NCBI GenBank assembly: GCA_937949745.1
Contig: CALECM010000086.1
Coordinates: 1 to 34,240, forward strand
Source of the DNA: an uncultured Bacteroidales bacterium
GTDB taxonomy: Bacteria > Bacteroidota > Bacteroidia > Bacteroidales > WCHB1-69
Length of the DNA stretch: 34,240 nucleotides
Direction: 5' to 3'
Part shown: positions 34,133 to 34,240 of the stretch, piece after piece
Layout: the number at the start of each line of letters is the position of its first letter
Numbering within the stretch: position 1 is the stretch's first letter
Translations under genes and position numbers: made by a program
Notes under the pieces: generated by a model
Told to the model about the DNA's origin: nothing
Database searches by the model: none
The model's input: only the letters and a program-made list of their open reading frames with translations

Positions 34133-34240
34133 GCATTATTTTTCAATGGCATCTCCCGGATATTCCGGATAGAAAAAATGGAAATTGCAAAGTGGGACAC
34201 GAAGTGGAAAATACACTATGATTTATTGCATTTTACAAAT

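Noticed and set aside
1..34240. CRISPR arrays, tRNA genes, insertion sequences, phage or conjugation genes
   Set aside because: No regularly spaced repeats, cloverleaf-like sequences, transposase or integrase motifs were seen on either strand.

Overview
The window reads as chromosomal housekeeping DNA of a Bacteroidota species, most likely order Bacteroidales. The evidence is: nine -7 promoter elements of the Bacteroidota form TAnnTTTG, seven to tens of bases upstream of genes; weak or absent Shine-Dalgarno sequences; a secreted protein with a type A type IX secretion (T9SS) sorting domain; GldF/GldG; a two-domain FGAR synthase; and several lipoproteins and PepSY-like proteins of kinds common in this phylum. 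I could not place the genus. No phage, insertion sequence, CRISPR array, tRNA or rRNA was seen, and no gene-free stretch exceeds 300 bases.

Layout. Bases 3-785 are the end of a PepSY-like secreted protein gene. prmA (L11 methyltransferase) and a gene for a 1490-residue secreted protein of unknown function follow on the same strand. From 6319 a purine operon purL-purC-purF runs to 12228 behind its own promoter. From 12389 a second operon holds serS, a secreted TPR protein and rsmA. A convergent junction at 16302-16573 carries several small hairpins, two dispersed-repeat-like sequences and a good bidirectional terminator. A T9SS cargo protein (minus) and a glycosyltransferase (plus) diverge from a shared promoter region. 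Then come a probable two-gene unit (a degenerate nucleotidyltransferase-fold protein and a lipoprotein) and, on the minus strand, a carboxynorspermidine-synthase-like gene, a steroid 5-alpha-reductase family gene overlapping sppA, an OmpA/TPR lipoprotein, a gldF-gldG-LuxE-like operon, an LptF/LptG-type permease and a prolyl-oligopeptidase family lipoprotein.

How they fit. Most genes serve purine synthesis, translation (PrmA, SerS, RsmA) and envelope biology (LptG-like, SppA, OmpA/TPR lipoprotein, T9SS cargo, GldFG, S9 peptidase). No complete new system is evident. The most unusual items are the nucleotidyltransferase-fold protein that appears to have lost all three catalytic carboxylates (19485-20186), the steroid-reductase homologue that keeps the family's key Glu and Tyr and is translationally coupled to sppA (22408-23184), the giant secreted protein (1717-6189), and the coupling of a LuxE-like acyl-protein synthetase to gldFG (27207-30719). 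All functions are from reading the sequence and recalled family knowledge; no database search was run.
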